Made by a program: the position numbers and the translations under genes. DNA of 64,000 nt from Isosphaera sp. Lineage in GTDB: Bacteria > Planctomycetota > Planctomycetia > Gemmatales > Gemmataceae. This document shows positions 42,435 to 52,461 of this stretch, one piece after another; within the stretch, counting starts at the first letter, position 1; each line of letters begins with the position of its first letter. Under the pieces are notes generated by a model. The model was not told the DNA's origin, did not search any database, and saw nothing but the letters and a program-made list of their open reading frames with translations. Where the stretch lies: positions 1-64,000 of the forward strand of contig PNKH01000024.1 of NCBI GenBank assembly GCA_013822345.1. The letters run 5' to 3'.

Positions 42435-42941
42435 GTGCGCGTCACCTGCCCGGCCTGCCAGGCCCCGTTCCGCGTCCCGGACGAGCCGGCGGACGCCCCG
42501 CCGCGGTGCCCGAACTGCGAGGCCGAGTACGTCCCGCCGCGGGTCCCGTGGTGGAACCCGGCCGCGGAACCCGACCCGATCCCTGCGCCCCGGAGCCGGG
42601 CGCTGACGATCGCCGGGTGGCTCCACTTCCTGCCCGCGGCCGGGGGGTTCTGCGTAGCGTTCGCGGCGGCGGACGTGGTCGCCCGGTTCGGGGCCGAGCC
42701 CGGGTTCGGGTACGCCGGGGTGGCGGTCGGGCTGGTTCTGGCGGTCGCCTGGCTGCTGTCCGGGATCGGGGTGCTGATGCGGGCCGGGTTCGCCCGGTGG
42801 ACCGCCCTCGGGCTGTCGGCGCTGTGGGCGGTCGGGGGGCTGATGGGGGCCGGGACCAACCCGGTCGGGGCGGCGGTCACGCTGCTGGCGGTCGGGTTCG
42901 TGTGGGCCGCGGTCATCACCTGCTGGAACGAGTTCGGCTAG
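42435..42941 (+). CDS. Zinc-ribbon membrane protein
   Basis: This protein of 168 residues starts with an MJ0042-like zinc ribbon (VTCPACQAPFRVP, then PPRCPNCEAEYVP). A Trp/Pro-rich linker and four membrane helices follow (about 58-76, 88-110, 118-137 and 140-160). Such proteins are common in planctomycetes and myxobacteria; their role is unknown, perhaps redox or protein contact. It is divergent from moxR and ends just before a palindrome. Confidence 0.78.
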   Translation: MRVTCPACQAPFRVPDEPADAPPRCPNCEAEYVPPRVPWWNPAAEPDPIPAPRSRALTIAGWLHFLPAAGGFCVAFAAADVVARFGAEPGFGYAGVAVGLVLAVAWLLSGIGVLMRAGFARWTALGLSALWAVGGLMGAGTNPVGAAVTLLAVGFVWAAVITCWNEFG

Positions 42942-42944
42942 GGT

Positions 42945-42991
42945 CGCCGCTTGCGGCGTTGCGGGCCCCGTCCGCAACGCCGCGAGCGGCG
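42945..42991. terminator. Palindrome between convergent genes, CCGCTTGCGGCG family copy 3
   Basis: The arms CGCCGCTTGCGGCGTTGCGG and CCGCAACGCCGCGAGCGGCG pair with one mismatch around seven bases. It lies between two convergent stops, so it may terminate both. It matches the arms at 8083-8125 closely. Confidence 0.75.
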
Positions 42992-42996
42992 GCCGG

Positions 42997-43938
<942 letters not shown>

Positions 43939-43976
43939 GGCGGCGGACCGGGATGAGGATTTTGCGGAAAGTGCGG

Positions 43977-44008
43977 TTGACAGCCCGCGGCGTGCCGCTC
44001 AGTATAGT
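43977..44008 (+). promoter_or_regulatory. Candidate promoter TTGACA with TATAGT
   Basis: A consensus TTGACA (43977-43982) is followed by TATAGT at 44003-44008. The spacer of 20 bases is long; an alternative -10 (AGTATA at 44001) would give 18. The region has little coding character. Confidence 0.45.
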
Positions 44009-44010
44009 GC

Positions 44011-44081
44011 CTAAGTTCTGCCTCTTCTCTGTTCCGGCCCCACCGTTCGGAGGCGCAAGCCGAAGGACGGTGGGGTTTTTT
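44011..44081 (+). ncRNA. Candidate small RNA ending in an intrinsic terminator
   Basis: About 70 bases lie between the promoter-like TTGACA/TATAGT and a clear terminator. The transcript has a pyrimidine-rich leader (CTAAGTTCTGCCTCTTCTCT) followed by the hairpin, and contains no ORF. It matches no RNA family that I know. It could be a small regulatory RNA, or the leader of the MMPL gene that ends early. Confidence 0.4.
44038..44081 (+). terminator. Rho-independent terminator
   Basis: CCCCACCG pairs with CGGTGGGG, and TTCGG with CCGAA, around the loop AGGCGCAAG, with a small bulge. Six T residues follow. It is one of the best intrinsic terminators in the window, yet no coding gene on this strand ends before it. 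Confidence 0.85.
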
Positions 44082-44109
44082 CGTCGGCACACCGCTCCCG
44101 CCAAGAATC

Positions 44110-44192
44110 AGCCACGGATGGACACGGATGAAACACGGATCAGAGTAAAACTCTGGTTCTGATCCGTGTTTCATCCGTGTCCATCCGTGGCT
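44110..44192. repeat. Low-GC perfect palindrome with 35-base arms
   Basis: The arms AGCCACGGATGGACACGGAT and onward to CACGGATCAGA, with their exact complement, enclose a 13-base loop with its own CAGAG/CTCTG pair. The composition is much lower in GC than the flanks. Translations of this repeat (HPWL, RMDTDET) appear as spurious peptides in many genomes, as I recall, so it is probably a widespread repeat. Confidence 0.85.
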
Positions 44193-44288
44193 CTGTCTTT
44201 CTTCCGTCGAACTCGCCCTTGTGCCGCCCGCCCGGATCGCCGATAACCCGGCGACGTTCGCGGACGTGCTCCGTGGTGAAGGACCGCC

Positions 44289-46955
44289 ATGCGCTCGGAG
44301 AGCCGACCCGACATCCTCGCCCGGGCCGTGGCCGGGGCCGTCGCCCGGGTCGCCCGCCGCCCCCGGGCGGTCCTCGCCGCCGCCCTCGCCCTCACCGCCG
44401 CGTCCGTCGCCGTCGCCTGCTTCCGGCTCGGGTACCACACCCAGCGGAACGATCTGCTGGCCGCCGACAAGCCGTGCCAGCAGCGGTGGCAGAAGTACCT
44501 CGACGCGTTCGGGGACGACGACGACCTGGTGGTCGTGGCCGAGGGCGCCGACCCGGCCCGGATGGCGGCCGCCCTCGACGCCGTCGCCGACGGCCTGCAG
44601 CGACGGCCCGACCTGTTCGACCGCGTCTTCCACAAGGTGGACCTCGGCCCGCTCCGCGACCGGGCGATCCTGCACCTCCCCGCGGACGAACTCGACGCGG
44701 TCGCGGCCCGGGTCGGGCGGATGGAGCCGCTCCTCGGCCCACTCGGTCCGGTGGCCTGGCGGATGCTGTCGGTCCAGTCGCTGGTCGGGAACGCGACCGC
44801 CGACCCCGACCTACAGGCGCAGCTCCCGGCGGTCCTCGCGGCGGCGGCCGCGACCGTCCGCGACCCGGCGGCGTACCGCAACCCGTGGGCGGTGTCGGCC
44901 GGCGGGCGGGAGGCGCTGGCCGCCCCGCGGTACTTCTTCACCCCGGACGGGTCGCTCGCCCTCTTGACGTGCCGGCCGCGGACGGCGGCCGGCACGTTCA
45001 CGCCAGCGAAGGAGGCGAACGCGGCGGCGCGGGCGGTGCTGGCCGAGGTCGGCCCGCGGTTCCCCGGGGTGGCCCTCGGGCTGACCGGGCTGCCGGTCCT
45101 CGAGACCGACGAGATGGAGCTGTCGGAGGCGGACTCGGTCCGGGCGTCGTGGCTGGCCCTGCTCGGGGTCGCGGCCCTGTACGCGGTCGTCTACCGCGGG
45201 CCGCGGTATCCGCTCCTCACGGTCGGCACCCTGGTCGTCGGGACGCTCTGGGCGCTCGGGTGGGCGACGGTCACGGTCGGGCACCTGAACATCCTGTCGG
45301 CGGCGTTCGCGGTGATGCTGATCGGGCTCGGTGACTACGGGGTGTTGTGGGTCGCCCGGTACGACGACGCCCGGGGGCGCGGCCTGGCGGTGGACGACGC
45401 GCTGCAGGAAACGGCGCTGCGGGCCGGGCCGAGCATCCTGACCGTGGCGGCGACGACCGGGCTGGCGTTCTTCGCGGTGACGCTGGCCGACTTCAAGGCG
45501 GTCGCTGAACTCGGGTGGATCGCCGGGAGCGGGGTGCTGCTGTGCGCCGCGAGCTGCGTCCTGCTGATGCCGGCGCTGCTCGTCCTGACCGACCGCCGCG
45601 AGTCGGTCGCGGTGCCCGCCACCGTCCCGTTCCCGTCGGCGTTCCTTCCCGGACTGTCGCACCGCCCGCGCCTGGTGTTGGCGGCCGGCGCGGTGCTGAT
45701 CGCGGCCGGGGCGGTGTTCGCCGGCGGGCTGCGGTACGACCACAACCTGTTGAACCTCCAGCCGCGCGGCCTCGACTCGGTCGTGTGGGAGCACAAGCTG
45801 ATCGACCGGGCGGCCGGGGCGACGTGGGACGCCCTGAGCGTCGCCAGGACCCGCGACGAAGCCCTCGACCTGAAGCGGCGGTACGAGGCGTTGCCGGAGG
45901 TCGGGCGGGTGGTCGAGGTGGCGTCGCTGGTGCCGTCGGACCAGGACCGGAAGTTGCCCGTCGTCCGCGCGATCCACGACCGGCTCGCGAAGTTGCCGCC
46001 GGCGGACGCCCTTCCCGCCCCGGCCGGGTCGGACCCGGCGGCGGTGCGCGACCTGGCGGCGACGGTGGCGGCGCGGGCCGGCCCCGGCACCCCGCTCGCC
46101 GACGCGGCCGACGCCCTCCGTGCGGCGCTCGACGAAGTCCCGGACGCGGCCGACCGGCTCCGCCACTTCGACCGCCGGCTGGCCGCCGACCTCGCTGCCG
46201 AGTTGGACCACCTGCGGGCGGTGTCGCACCCGGTCCCGATCACCGAAGGCGACGTGCCGGCGGAGCTGCGGGAGCGGTACCGGGGGGCGAACGGCGAGTA
46301 CCTGGTGCGGGCGTTCGCCCGGGACAGCCTGTGGGACTACGCCGCCCTCGGGCGGTTCACGGCCGCGGCCGCCGGGGTCGACCCGGAGGCGACCGGGAAG
46401 GCGTTCCGGACGCGGGAGGGGCTGCGGCAGATGAAGGCCGGGTTCGAGCGGGCGGCGCTGTACGCCCTGGCCGCGATCGTGGCGGTGCTGCTGCTCGACC
46501 TGCAACGGGTCGGGGACCTGGCCCTGGCGCTGCTGCCGCTGGCGGCCGGGGTGGTGCTGACGCTCGGGGCGATGGGGGTGTGCGGGGTACCGCTGAACCC
46601 GGCGAACATGATCGCGTTGCCGCTGGTCGTCGGGGTGGGGGTGGACAACGGGGTGCACGTGCTACACGACCACCGCGGGCGGGACCGGCGGCGGGCGTAC
46701 CGGCTCGGGTCGGCGACCGGGCGCGGGGTGCTGGTCGCGGCGCTGACGACGGTGCTGGGGTTCGGGACGCTGATGACCGCCCGCCACCAGGGGATGGCGA
46801 GTCTGGGGCTGGCGCTGACCCTCGGGGTGGCGTTCTGCATGGCCGCGGCGCTGGTGCTGCTGCCGGCGGTGTTGCACCTGCTCGACCGTCGGCGGCTCCG
46901 CCGCGCGGCGGCCGCCCCGGTCACCGCGCCGCGGGAGCTGGCGGCCGCGGCGTGA
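44289..46955 (+). CDS. MMPL/RND family exporter, hopanoid-transporter (HpnN) like
   Basis: This protein of 888 residues has two halves, each with an initial helix, a large external domain and a helix bundle. In the first bundle: LLGVAALYAVVYRGPRYPLL and LNILSAAFAVMLIGLGDYG, the D-Y/G motif of MMPL proteins. In the second: NPANMIALPLVVGVGVDNGV and TTVLGFGTLMTARHQGMAS. It should export a lipid using the proton gradient; HpnN moves hopanoids to the outer membrane. No hopanoid gene is adjacent, so the substrate is open. Its ATG follows the palindrome by 97 bases. Confidence 0.85.
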   Translation: MRSESRPDILARAVAGAVARVARRPRAVLAAALALTAASVAVACFRLGYHTQRNDLLAADKPCQQRWQKYLDAFGDDDDLVVVAEGADPARMAAALDAVADGLQRRPDLFDRVFHKVDLGPLRDRAILHLPADELDAVAARVGRMEPLLGPLGPVAWRMLSVQSLVGNATADPDLQAQLPAVLAAAAATVRDPAAYRNPWAVSAGGREALAAPRYFFTPDGSLALLTCRPRTAAGTFTPAKEANAAARAVLAEVGPRFPGVALGLTGLPVLETDEMELSEADSVRASWLALLGVAALYAVVYRGPRYPLLTVGTLVVGTLWALGWATVTVGHLNILSAAFAVMLIGLGDYGVLWVARYDDARGRGLAVDDALQETALRAGPSILTVAATTGLAFFAVTLADFKAVAELGWIAGSGVLLCAASCVLLMPALLVLTDRRESVAVPATVPFPSAFLPGLSHRPRLVLAAGAVLIAAGAVFAGGLRYDHNLLNLQPRGLDSVVWEHKLIDRAAGATWDALSVARTRDEALDLKRRYEALPEVGRVVEVASLVPSDQDRKLPVVRAIHDRLAKLPPADALPAPAGSDPAAVRDLAATVAARAGPGTPLADAADALRAALDEVPDAADRLRHFDRRLAADLAAELDHLRAVSHPVPITEGDVPAELRERYRGANGEYLVRAFARDSLWDYAALGRFTAAAAGVDPEATGKAFRTREGLRQMKAGFERAALYALAAIVAVLLLDLQRVGDLALALLPLAAGVVLTLGAMGVCGVPLNPANMIALPLVVGVGVDNGVHVLHDHRGRDRRRAYRLGSATGRGVLVAALTTVLGFGTLMTARHQGMASLGLALTLGVAFCMAAALVLLPAVLHLLDRRRLRRAAAAPVTAPRELAAAA

Positions 46956-46959
46956 CGGA

Positions 46960-47736
46960 TCACGGCCCGGCCGGCCTGGCCCGGGCCATCTCCTCCTTCA
47001 GCCGGGCGAGTTCGGCCTCCGCGAGGGCCGCCCGCCGCTCGGCCTCGGTCAGCTTCCCCTGGGCGTCCTGGAGCGCCTGCTGGCTCGCCGCGAGCTGATC
47101 CTTGACCGCCGTCAGTTGGCGGAGCAGGTCGCCGGGGAGCGGCAGCAGCTCGCCGCGGAACCAGTACCGCGCCCACCCGTCGAGCAGGGCCGTCTCCAGC
47201 TCGAGCTCCGGGATCGCGTACCGCCCGGCCTCGTTCGGGTACACCGTCCGGTACTTCCCGTCCCGGAGGTGGAACAGGGTCAGTTCGTCCGCGTCCGGGT
47301 AGAAGACGAGGTAGTACGGGACCTTCAGGTCCTGCTCGTACTTGTTGTAGCTCACCACGTAGTCCTTCCGCTCGCTGTGCTTCGACACGTACTCGAGCAC
47401 CAAGAGCGGGCCGACCGGCTGGAGCGGGGTGGCGAAGTTGGTGAACGCCCGGATCGGCTCCGGGTGGACGACCACCATGTTGTCCGGGACGACCTGGCCG
47501 GGCTTGTCCGGGTCCTCCCCGGACCGCGGGTACTGCACCAGCAGCTCGTTGAAGCACTGCACGTCCGGCCGCAGCGCGTGGATCAGGTCGAAGCTCTCCA
47601 GGGTGATCTTCCGCTGGGTCGACTGCGGGGTGGCTTCCATGAAGTGCTCCGGCGGCAGCGACCGCAGATACCGGTCGGCGGCGTAGTCGTACAGGAGCTT
47701 GGTACGGCCCCGGTCGAACGTCGTGTCCGTGCTCAT
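46960..47736 (-). CDS. Uma2 family protein with coiled-coil tail
   Basis: This protein of 258 residues has the Uma2 (DUF820) PD-(D/E)XK-like core: DVQCFNELLVQYP, DNMVVVHPEP, GPLLVLEYVSKHSERKDYVV, then YYLVFYPDADELTLFHLRDG. The C-terminal 50 residues form a coiled coil (AASQQALQDAQGKLTEAERR). The fold suggests a nuclease, but biological roles of the greatly expanded family are unknown. Cytoplasmic. It faces the MMPL gene with a four-base gap at the convergent stops. Confidence 0.85.
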   Translation of the reverse strand: MSTDTTFDRGRTKLLYDYAADRYLRSLPPEHFMEATPQSTQRKITLESFDLIHALRPDVQCFNELLVQYPRSGEDPDKPGQVVPDNMVVVHPEPIRAFTNFATPLQPVGPLLVLEYVSKHSERKDYVVSYNKYEQDLKVPYYLVFYPDADELTLFHLRDGKYRTVYPNEAGRYAIPELELETALLDGWARYWFRGELLPLPGDLLRQLTAVKDQLAASQQALQDAQGKLTEAERRAALAEAELARLKEEMARARPAGP

Positions 47737-47804
47737 CGGTCACCTCGGGAACGGCGTGCGCCGGAAGTGTACCGCCCGGCGGGCGGGCGGGGAATGCGAG
47801 CCGG

Positions 47805-49388
47805 TCACCCGTACCGCAGGGCGTCGATCGGGTGGACCCGGGCGGCCCGGCGGGCCGGGTAGTACGCCGCCGCGGTCGTCACCAGCACCGCGAACCCGAC
47901 CGCCCCGACCCACAGCCACGGCGGGAACGCGAACACCGTCGGGGTGGTCAGCACCTCCGCCCCCATCTGCTGCTGCATGACCCCCCGCACCCAGGCGTCG
48001 GCCGGGACCGCCAGCCCCAGCGCCAGCCCGAACCCGACCGCCCCGCCGACCAGCCCGACGAACGCCCCCTCCGCCAGGAACATCCCGAGCACCTGGCCGC
48101 GCGTCGCCCCGACCGCCCGCAGCACCCCGATCTCCCGCGTCCGCTCCACCACCGTCGTCACCAGCGTGTTCGTGATCCCCACCCCGGCCACGAACAGCGC
48201 GATCAGGGCGAACAGGTTCAGCCCCATCGCGATCAGCGTCACCTCCCGCTTCGCCCCGGCGAACCACTTCGCCGCCGACACCGACCGGTACCCCATCGCC
48301 TCGATCGCCGCGGCCGTTCCCGACAGGTCTCCGCCCGGCCGGACCCGCACGTCCGCCCCGAACACCTCCCCGTTCCGCGCCCACGGCAACCGGGCGAACA
48401 ACTCGACCCCGGACGGCGGGAGGAACAAGTGCGCCTGGGTCAGCTCCCACGCGGCCAGCGGGCCGGCCTCCTTCCGGTCCGCCCGGGTCAGCACCCGCAC
48501 CACCCCGCACACCCGGTACTCGCCCGCCGCCGTCGCCCCCGAATCCCACGGCCGGTCGTCGGCCGGGTCCGGCTTCGCCGTTAGCAGCCGGTCGAGTTCG
48601 GCCCGCTCCGCCGGGGTGAGGTCGAAGACGGCGAGCTTCGCGGGGAGTGCGGCCGCGACCTTCTCCAGGGCGGCCCCCTGGGCGGCGGTCAGCTCGTCCC
48701 CGGGGAGCCGGCCGGTGAGCGCCCGGGCCAGCGCCAGGGGCGGGGCGTGCTTGACCCCGCCGACCTCCACCCGGACGACCAGGCCGAGCACCCGTTCCAG
48801 CTCCGCGTCGTCCCCGCGGCCGAGGTCGTACAGGGCGAGTTCGGACAGCACCACCTCGTCCGCGGCCTCCGGGAGCCGGCCGGAGAGGAGCCGGGGGCGG
48901 ATGTCGGCGAGCGGCCCGCTGACGGCGGTCACCGGGTTCGGCTTGCCGGCCGCGCCGGCGGTGACCCGGGCGTCGGCGGTGCGGAACGTCCGCACCTCGA
49001 CCACCTCCGGGAGGGCGGCGATGGCGGCGAGCTTGTCGGGGGTGAGCGGGACCGGCGGCCGCCGCCGGCGGGCCGAGACGTACCGGTCGACCAGGGCCTC
49101 GCGGAGGCGGTCGCGGCGGTCGGCCGACACGTCCCCGCGGACGGCGACCTTGTCGGGCGGCACGTCGGCCGGGTCGACCGGCGGCTCGTCGACGTACACG
49201 TTGACCCGCCAGAACTCGGGCCGGCTCTGGAACTCGTGGTCGACGAACGCTCGGAGGCCGAGGCCAAGGGCCAGGCTGAATGCCAGGGCGCAGGTGCCGA
49301 CCGTCACCCCGACCAGGGTAAGGGCGGTCCGGACCTTCTGCCGCCACAGCCCGCCGAGGGCGAACCGGGTCAACTCGCGGGCGGTCAT
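47805..49388 (-). CDS. FtsX-like/MacB-type ABC transporter permease
   Basis: This protein of 527 residues has an N-terminal helix (TALTLVGVTVGTCALAFSLA) and a large periplasmic domain (about 45-390). Three C-terminal helices follow, the first with LIALFVAGVGITNTLVTTVV and then the RTREIGVLRAVGATRGQVLG motif and FLAEGAFVGLVGGAVGFGLA. It matches the FtsX/MacB fold, which powers extraction or signalling across the membrane. The partner ATPase gene is not adjacent on either side. The ATG at 49388 is chosen because the protein opens with TARELTRFALGGLWRQK, the usual start. Confidence 0.85.
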   Translation of the reverse strand: MTARELTRFALGGLWRQKVRTALTLVGVTVGTCALAFSLALGLGLRAFVDHEFQSRPEFWRVNVYVDEPPVDPADVPPDKVAVRGDVSADRRDRLREALVDRYVSARRRRPPVPLTPDKLAAIAALPEVVEVRTFRTADARVTAGAAGKPNPVTAVSGPLADIRPRLLSGRLPEAADEVVLSELALYDLGRGDDAELERVLGLVVRVEVGGVKHAPPLALARALTGRLPGDELTAAQGAALEKVAAALPAKLAVFDLTPAERAELDRLLTAKPDPADDRPWDSGATAAGEYRVCGVVRVLTRADRKEAGPLAAWELTQAHLFLPPSGVELFARLPWARNGEVFGADVRVRPGGDLSGTAAAIEAMGYRSVSAAKWFAGAKREVTLIAMGLNLFALIALFVAGVGITNTLVTTVVERTREIGVLRAVGATRGQVLGMFLAEGAFVGLVGGAVGFGLALGLAVPADAWVRGVMQQQMGAEVLTTPTVFAFPPWLWVGAVGFAVLVTTAAAYYPARRAARVHPIDALRYG

Positions 49389-49618
49389 GGGGCGCCTCCG
49401 GGGGTGATGAACAGATACGGACGGCGGCCCGGCCCGACCGTTCCACGGCCCCCGTGGGTGCCGCCCCGGTGGGATTCCGAGGGTGGGGGATTGCGACCGC
49501 CCACCGGCCCGGGTAGGCTTCGCGTGAGCCCAACCAGGATCAACTCGGGCGCGTGACTCGGTCCGGCCGGTCGGCCGCGACGACGACCCGAACACCACCC
49601 GTTCCGAAGGAGCCGACC

Positions 49619-50983
49619 ATGTCGTTGCGCTGCCGTTGGTCTCTCGCCGCCGCAACCGCCGCGGCCCTCACCGGGGTCGGGCTGACCGGGTCGGCCGCCG
49701 ACGAAGAGTTCCCGGCGCTGGTCAAGCGCCTCCAGGGAGAGAAGCCGAAGTTCGCGGACCGGCAGCAGAAGCTGCTGGCCGAGCGGTACGACCTCGCCGA
49801 CCGGGCGGCCAAGGGCGCGACCATGTCGCGCGGCAAGCCGGTCCAGGGCGGGGTGCGGGTCAAGCTGCCCGCGGGGACGACGTGGGAGTCGCTGGCCGCC
49901 ATGACCCCGGACCAGGTCCGGGAGAAGGGGGCGTGGCCGGCCGGGTTCCTGCCGCTGCCGCACCCGCACCACGAGGCCGGCGGCATGATCTTCCCGCGGT
50001 TCGCCATCGACGACACGAAGAAGCAGACCGACCGCGATGTCTCCCGGTTCGACCTCGACCACGACTTCGACGCCCACAAGCACCTCCTGCCCGAGTTCCC
50101 GGCCGCGATCTTCCTGACCACCCGCCCGGACCTGGGCGACGTGTCGAAGGGGCAGCTGGTCACGTCCGACAACTTCGAGCGGCTGTTCAAGCACATCCTG
50201 AACCCGAAGCAGTTGGAGGGGCTGCGGCTGCTGGTGACGCCGTTCCCGCAGCAGCAGTTCAACGCGACGGAGGACCGCCGCAGCCTGAAGGCGTCGCTCG
50301 GGGTGGCGTGCTTCGACTGCCACGCGAACGGGCACACGAACGCGGCCACCCACACGGTCGGGGACATCCGGCCGAACGAGCACCGGCACCGGATCGACAC
50401 CCCGTCGCTGCGGGGGGTGAACGTGCAGCGGCTGTTCGGGTCGCAGCGGGCGCTGAAGACGGTGGAGGACTTCACCGAGTTCGAGCAGCGGGCGGCGTAC
50501 TTCGACGGGATCCCGGCGGACGCGGCCCGGAAGGGGACGAACGTGCTGGACCGGGGGAGCCAGGTCCACTTCATGGGCGAGTTCCAGGCGCTGCTGGACT
50601 TCCCGCCGGCCCCGAAGCTGGACGTGTTCGGCAAGCTGGACCCGGCGAAGGCGACCGACAGCGAGAAGCGCGGCCAGGACGTGTTCTTCGGGAAGGGGCG
50701 GTGCGCGACGTGTCACATCCCGCCGTACTACACCGACAACCAGATGCACAACCTGAAGGTGGAGCGGTTCTTCAAGGAGGTGACGGTGAACGGTCGGAAG
50801 GCGTCGGCGGACGGGCCGATCAAGACGTTCCCGCTGCGGGGGATCAAGGACTCGCCGCCGTACCTGCACGACGACCGGTGCCTGACGCTGGACGACACGG
50901 TGGAGTTCTTCAACCTGGTGCTGGGGCTGAAGCTGACGGCGGAGGAGAAGGCGGACCTCGTGGCGTTCCTGCTCGCCCTGTAG
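49619..50983 (+). CDS. Exported di-heme cytochrome c-type protein
   Basis: This protein of 454 residues has a signal peptide (LAAATAAALTGVGLTGSAA) and two CxxCH heme motifs: CFDCH near 236 and CATCH near 364. The second is followed by HIPPYYTDNQMHNLKVERF and KTFPLRGIKDSPPYLHD, as in MauG/di-heme peroxidase C-terminal domains. Planctomycete proteins of this type are sometimes called cytochrome B6. It probably carries electrons in the periplasm. The ATG at 49619 has GAAGGAG eight bases before it. It is divergent from the FtsX-like gene. Confidence 0.82.
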   Translation: MSLRCRWSLAAATAAALTGVGLTGSAADEEFPALVKRLQGEKPKFADRQQKLLAERYDLADRAAKGATMSRGKPVQGGVRVKLPAGTTWESLAAMTPDQVREKGAWPAGFLPLPHPHHEAGGMIFPRFAIDDTKKQTDRDVSRFDLDHDFDAHKHLLPEFPAAIFLTTRPDLGDVSKGQLVTSDNFERLFKHILNPKQLEGLRLLVTPFPQQQFNATEDRRSLKASLGVACFDCHANGHTNAATHTVGDIRPNEHRHRIDTPSLRGVNVQRLFGSQRALKTVEDFTEFEQRAAYFDGIPADAARKGTNVLDRGSQVHFMGEFQALLDFPPAPKLDVFGKLDPAKATDSEKRGQDVFFGKGRCATCHIPPYYTDNQMHNLKVERFFKEVTVNGRKASADGPIKTFPLRGIKDSPPYLHDDRCLTLDDTVEFFNLVLGLKLTAEEKADLVAFLLAL

Positions 50984-51309
50984 CCGCCGGCGCCGGACCG
51001 ACCGCCGCCGGCTGCGGCGGGTCCCGGCCTGCCGCCCACGAGACCGGGTGCCGACCGGGTGAGGGTCGAGTCGGCCTCGGTTACGCGCGGCGGGTGGGGC
51101 GGGCTTGTCAGGGTCACGGCCCGTCGCCTGAAGTGCGCTGGCGGGTACTTGCGTCCGACGTTCGGGTTGGTTACCAGCGCGCGTGAGGTTGACCGGCGGA
51201 TCGAGTCCGCGTGAGGGGTGCCTACCGGCACCCCTCACGCGCAGCACGTATCAAGCTAACCACAAGTTCGGCGGCGAAGCGATCGTGGTCCCGCGTTCGA
51301 GGAGTGCCA
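50984..51309 (+). other. 326-base stretch with no gene, one hairpin
   Basis: I see no convincing coding sequence here. The only structure is the perfect 15-base-arm palindrome at 51208-51241. The region marks a change from very high GC to the more moderate composition of the following gene. Confidence 0.5.
51208..51241. repeat. Perfect palindrome with 15-base arms
   Basis: CGCGTGAGGGGTGCC and GGCACCCCTCACGCG pair around TACC. It lies 69 bases before the WRWC-repeat gene, near the left edge of a foreign-looking patch. Confidence 0.75.
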
Positions 51310-52098
51310 ATGCCTCATCAGCACCTCTGGCGATGGTGTGGAAGGTGTCAGGGGCTCGTGTACGCTGGCCATCCTAACCAGGGCGTGTGCCCCGTAGGAG
51401 GGGAACACAATCACATCGTCAGCTTCAACTACGAGATGCTTCACGACGAGCCGTTTGCTTTCGGGCAACCGGACTGGCGGTGGTGTCGGAAGTGTCAAGG
51501 ACTGGCTTACGCCGGCGATGCGTCGGACACCCCCGTACCGGGCCCTTGTCCCGCTGGCGGTCTGCATGACCACACTGGGAGTTTCGATTACATCCTCGCC
51601 CACGACCAAGCCCCGGGCTCCGGCGAGGCGAATTGGCGGTGGTGCAGGAAGTGCCAAGGGCTGGCCTTCGCGGGCAACGGCGGACCTGGCGCGTGTCCAG
51701 CCGGGGACCAGCACGACCACTCCACGAGCTTCGACTACATCTTATTCCCCGGACCGATCAGCGCGTTCCGGCTCGAGATCACGAATAACGGCCGCCCGGG
51801 ACAGGCGACGGACGGCGGGGCTGTCGAGGTGACCAACCGATCGGGACAGGCCGCCGTTCTGGTCGCGGGCACACTGGCGGTCTACGTCGCCCCGGAATCG
51901 CCCATGTGGGTCGAGCCGATCGTCCCAAGTCTACCCGCGTCCGTAACAGTGTGGAAGGACCGCCGGGACGGTACGTCCACCCAAGTCGATCAAATCGACC
52001 TCACCATTGGCGACGCCACGGAGGGCGGCTACGAGTTGATGACGGACGGGCGAGTGGACATACCGGGTGGGCGCGAGCGGGGCCGCCGAACCAGGTAG
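51310..52098 (+). CDS. Protein with three WRWC-CQGL-CPxG repeats
   Basis: This protein of 262 residues holds three units of about 43 residues. Each reads WRWCxxCQGLxxAG, then a variable loop with CP(V/A)G and an H(N/D)H, then SFxY. The Cys and His positions (C..C, C, H, H) suggest a small zinc-binding unit. The C-terminal half is a different beta-rich domain (RLEITNNGRPGQATDGG, then LVAGTLAVYVAP). Similar repeats occur in proteins of actinobacteria and others, as I recall, without a known function. GC is visibly lower than the flanks. The ATG has a GGAGTGCCA leader. The stop is eight bases from an IS110 remnant. Confidence 0.75.
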   Translation: MPHQHLWRWCGRCQGLVYAGHPNQGVCPVGGEHNHIVSFNYEMLHDEPFAFGQPDWRWCRKCQGLAYAGDASDTPVPGPCPAGGLHDHTGSFDYILAHDQAPGSGEANWRWCRKCQGLAFAGNGGPGACPAGDQHDHSTSFDYILFPGPISAFRLEITNNGRPGQATDGGAVEVTNRSGQAAVLVAGTLAVYVAPESPMWVEPIVPSLPASVTVWKDRRDGTSTQVDQIDLTIGDATEGGYELMTDGRVDIPGGRERGRRTR

Positions 52099-52105
52099 CG
52101 TGGTG

Positions 52106-52390
<285 letters not shown>

Positions 52391-52461
52391 TTACCCCCGG
52401 CGGGTACAAGTACCCACCACCTCACCACGTCGGTTCGCCGGCCCGGACACGAGAGGGCACC

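Noticed and set aside
44289-46955. Hopanoid biosynthesis cluster
   Set aside because: The exporter is HpnN-like, but no squalene cyclase or hpn enzyme is adjacent, so only the family is reported.
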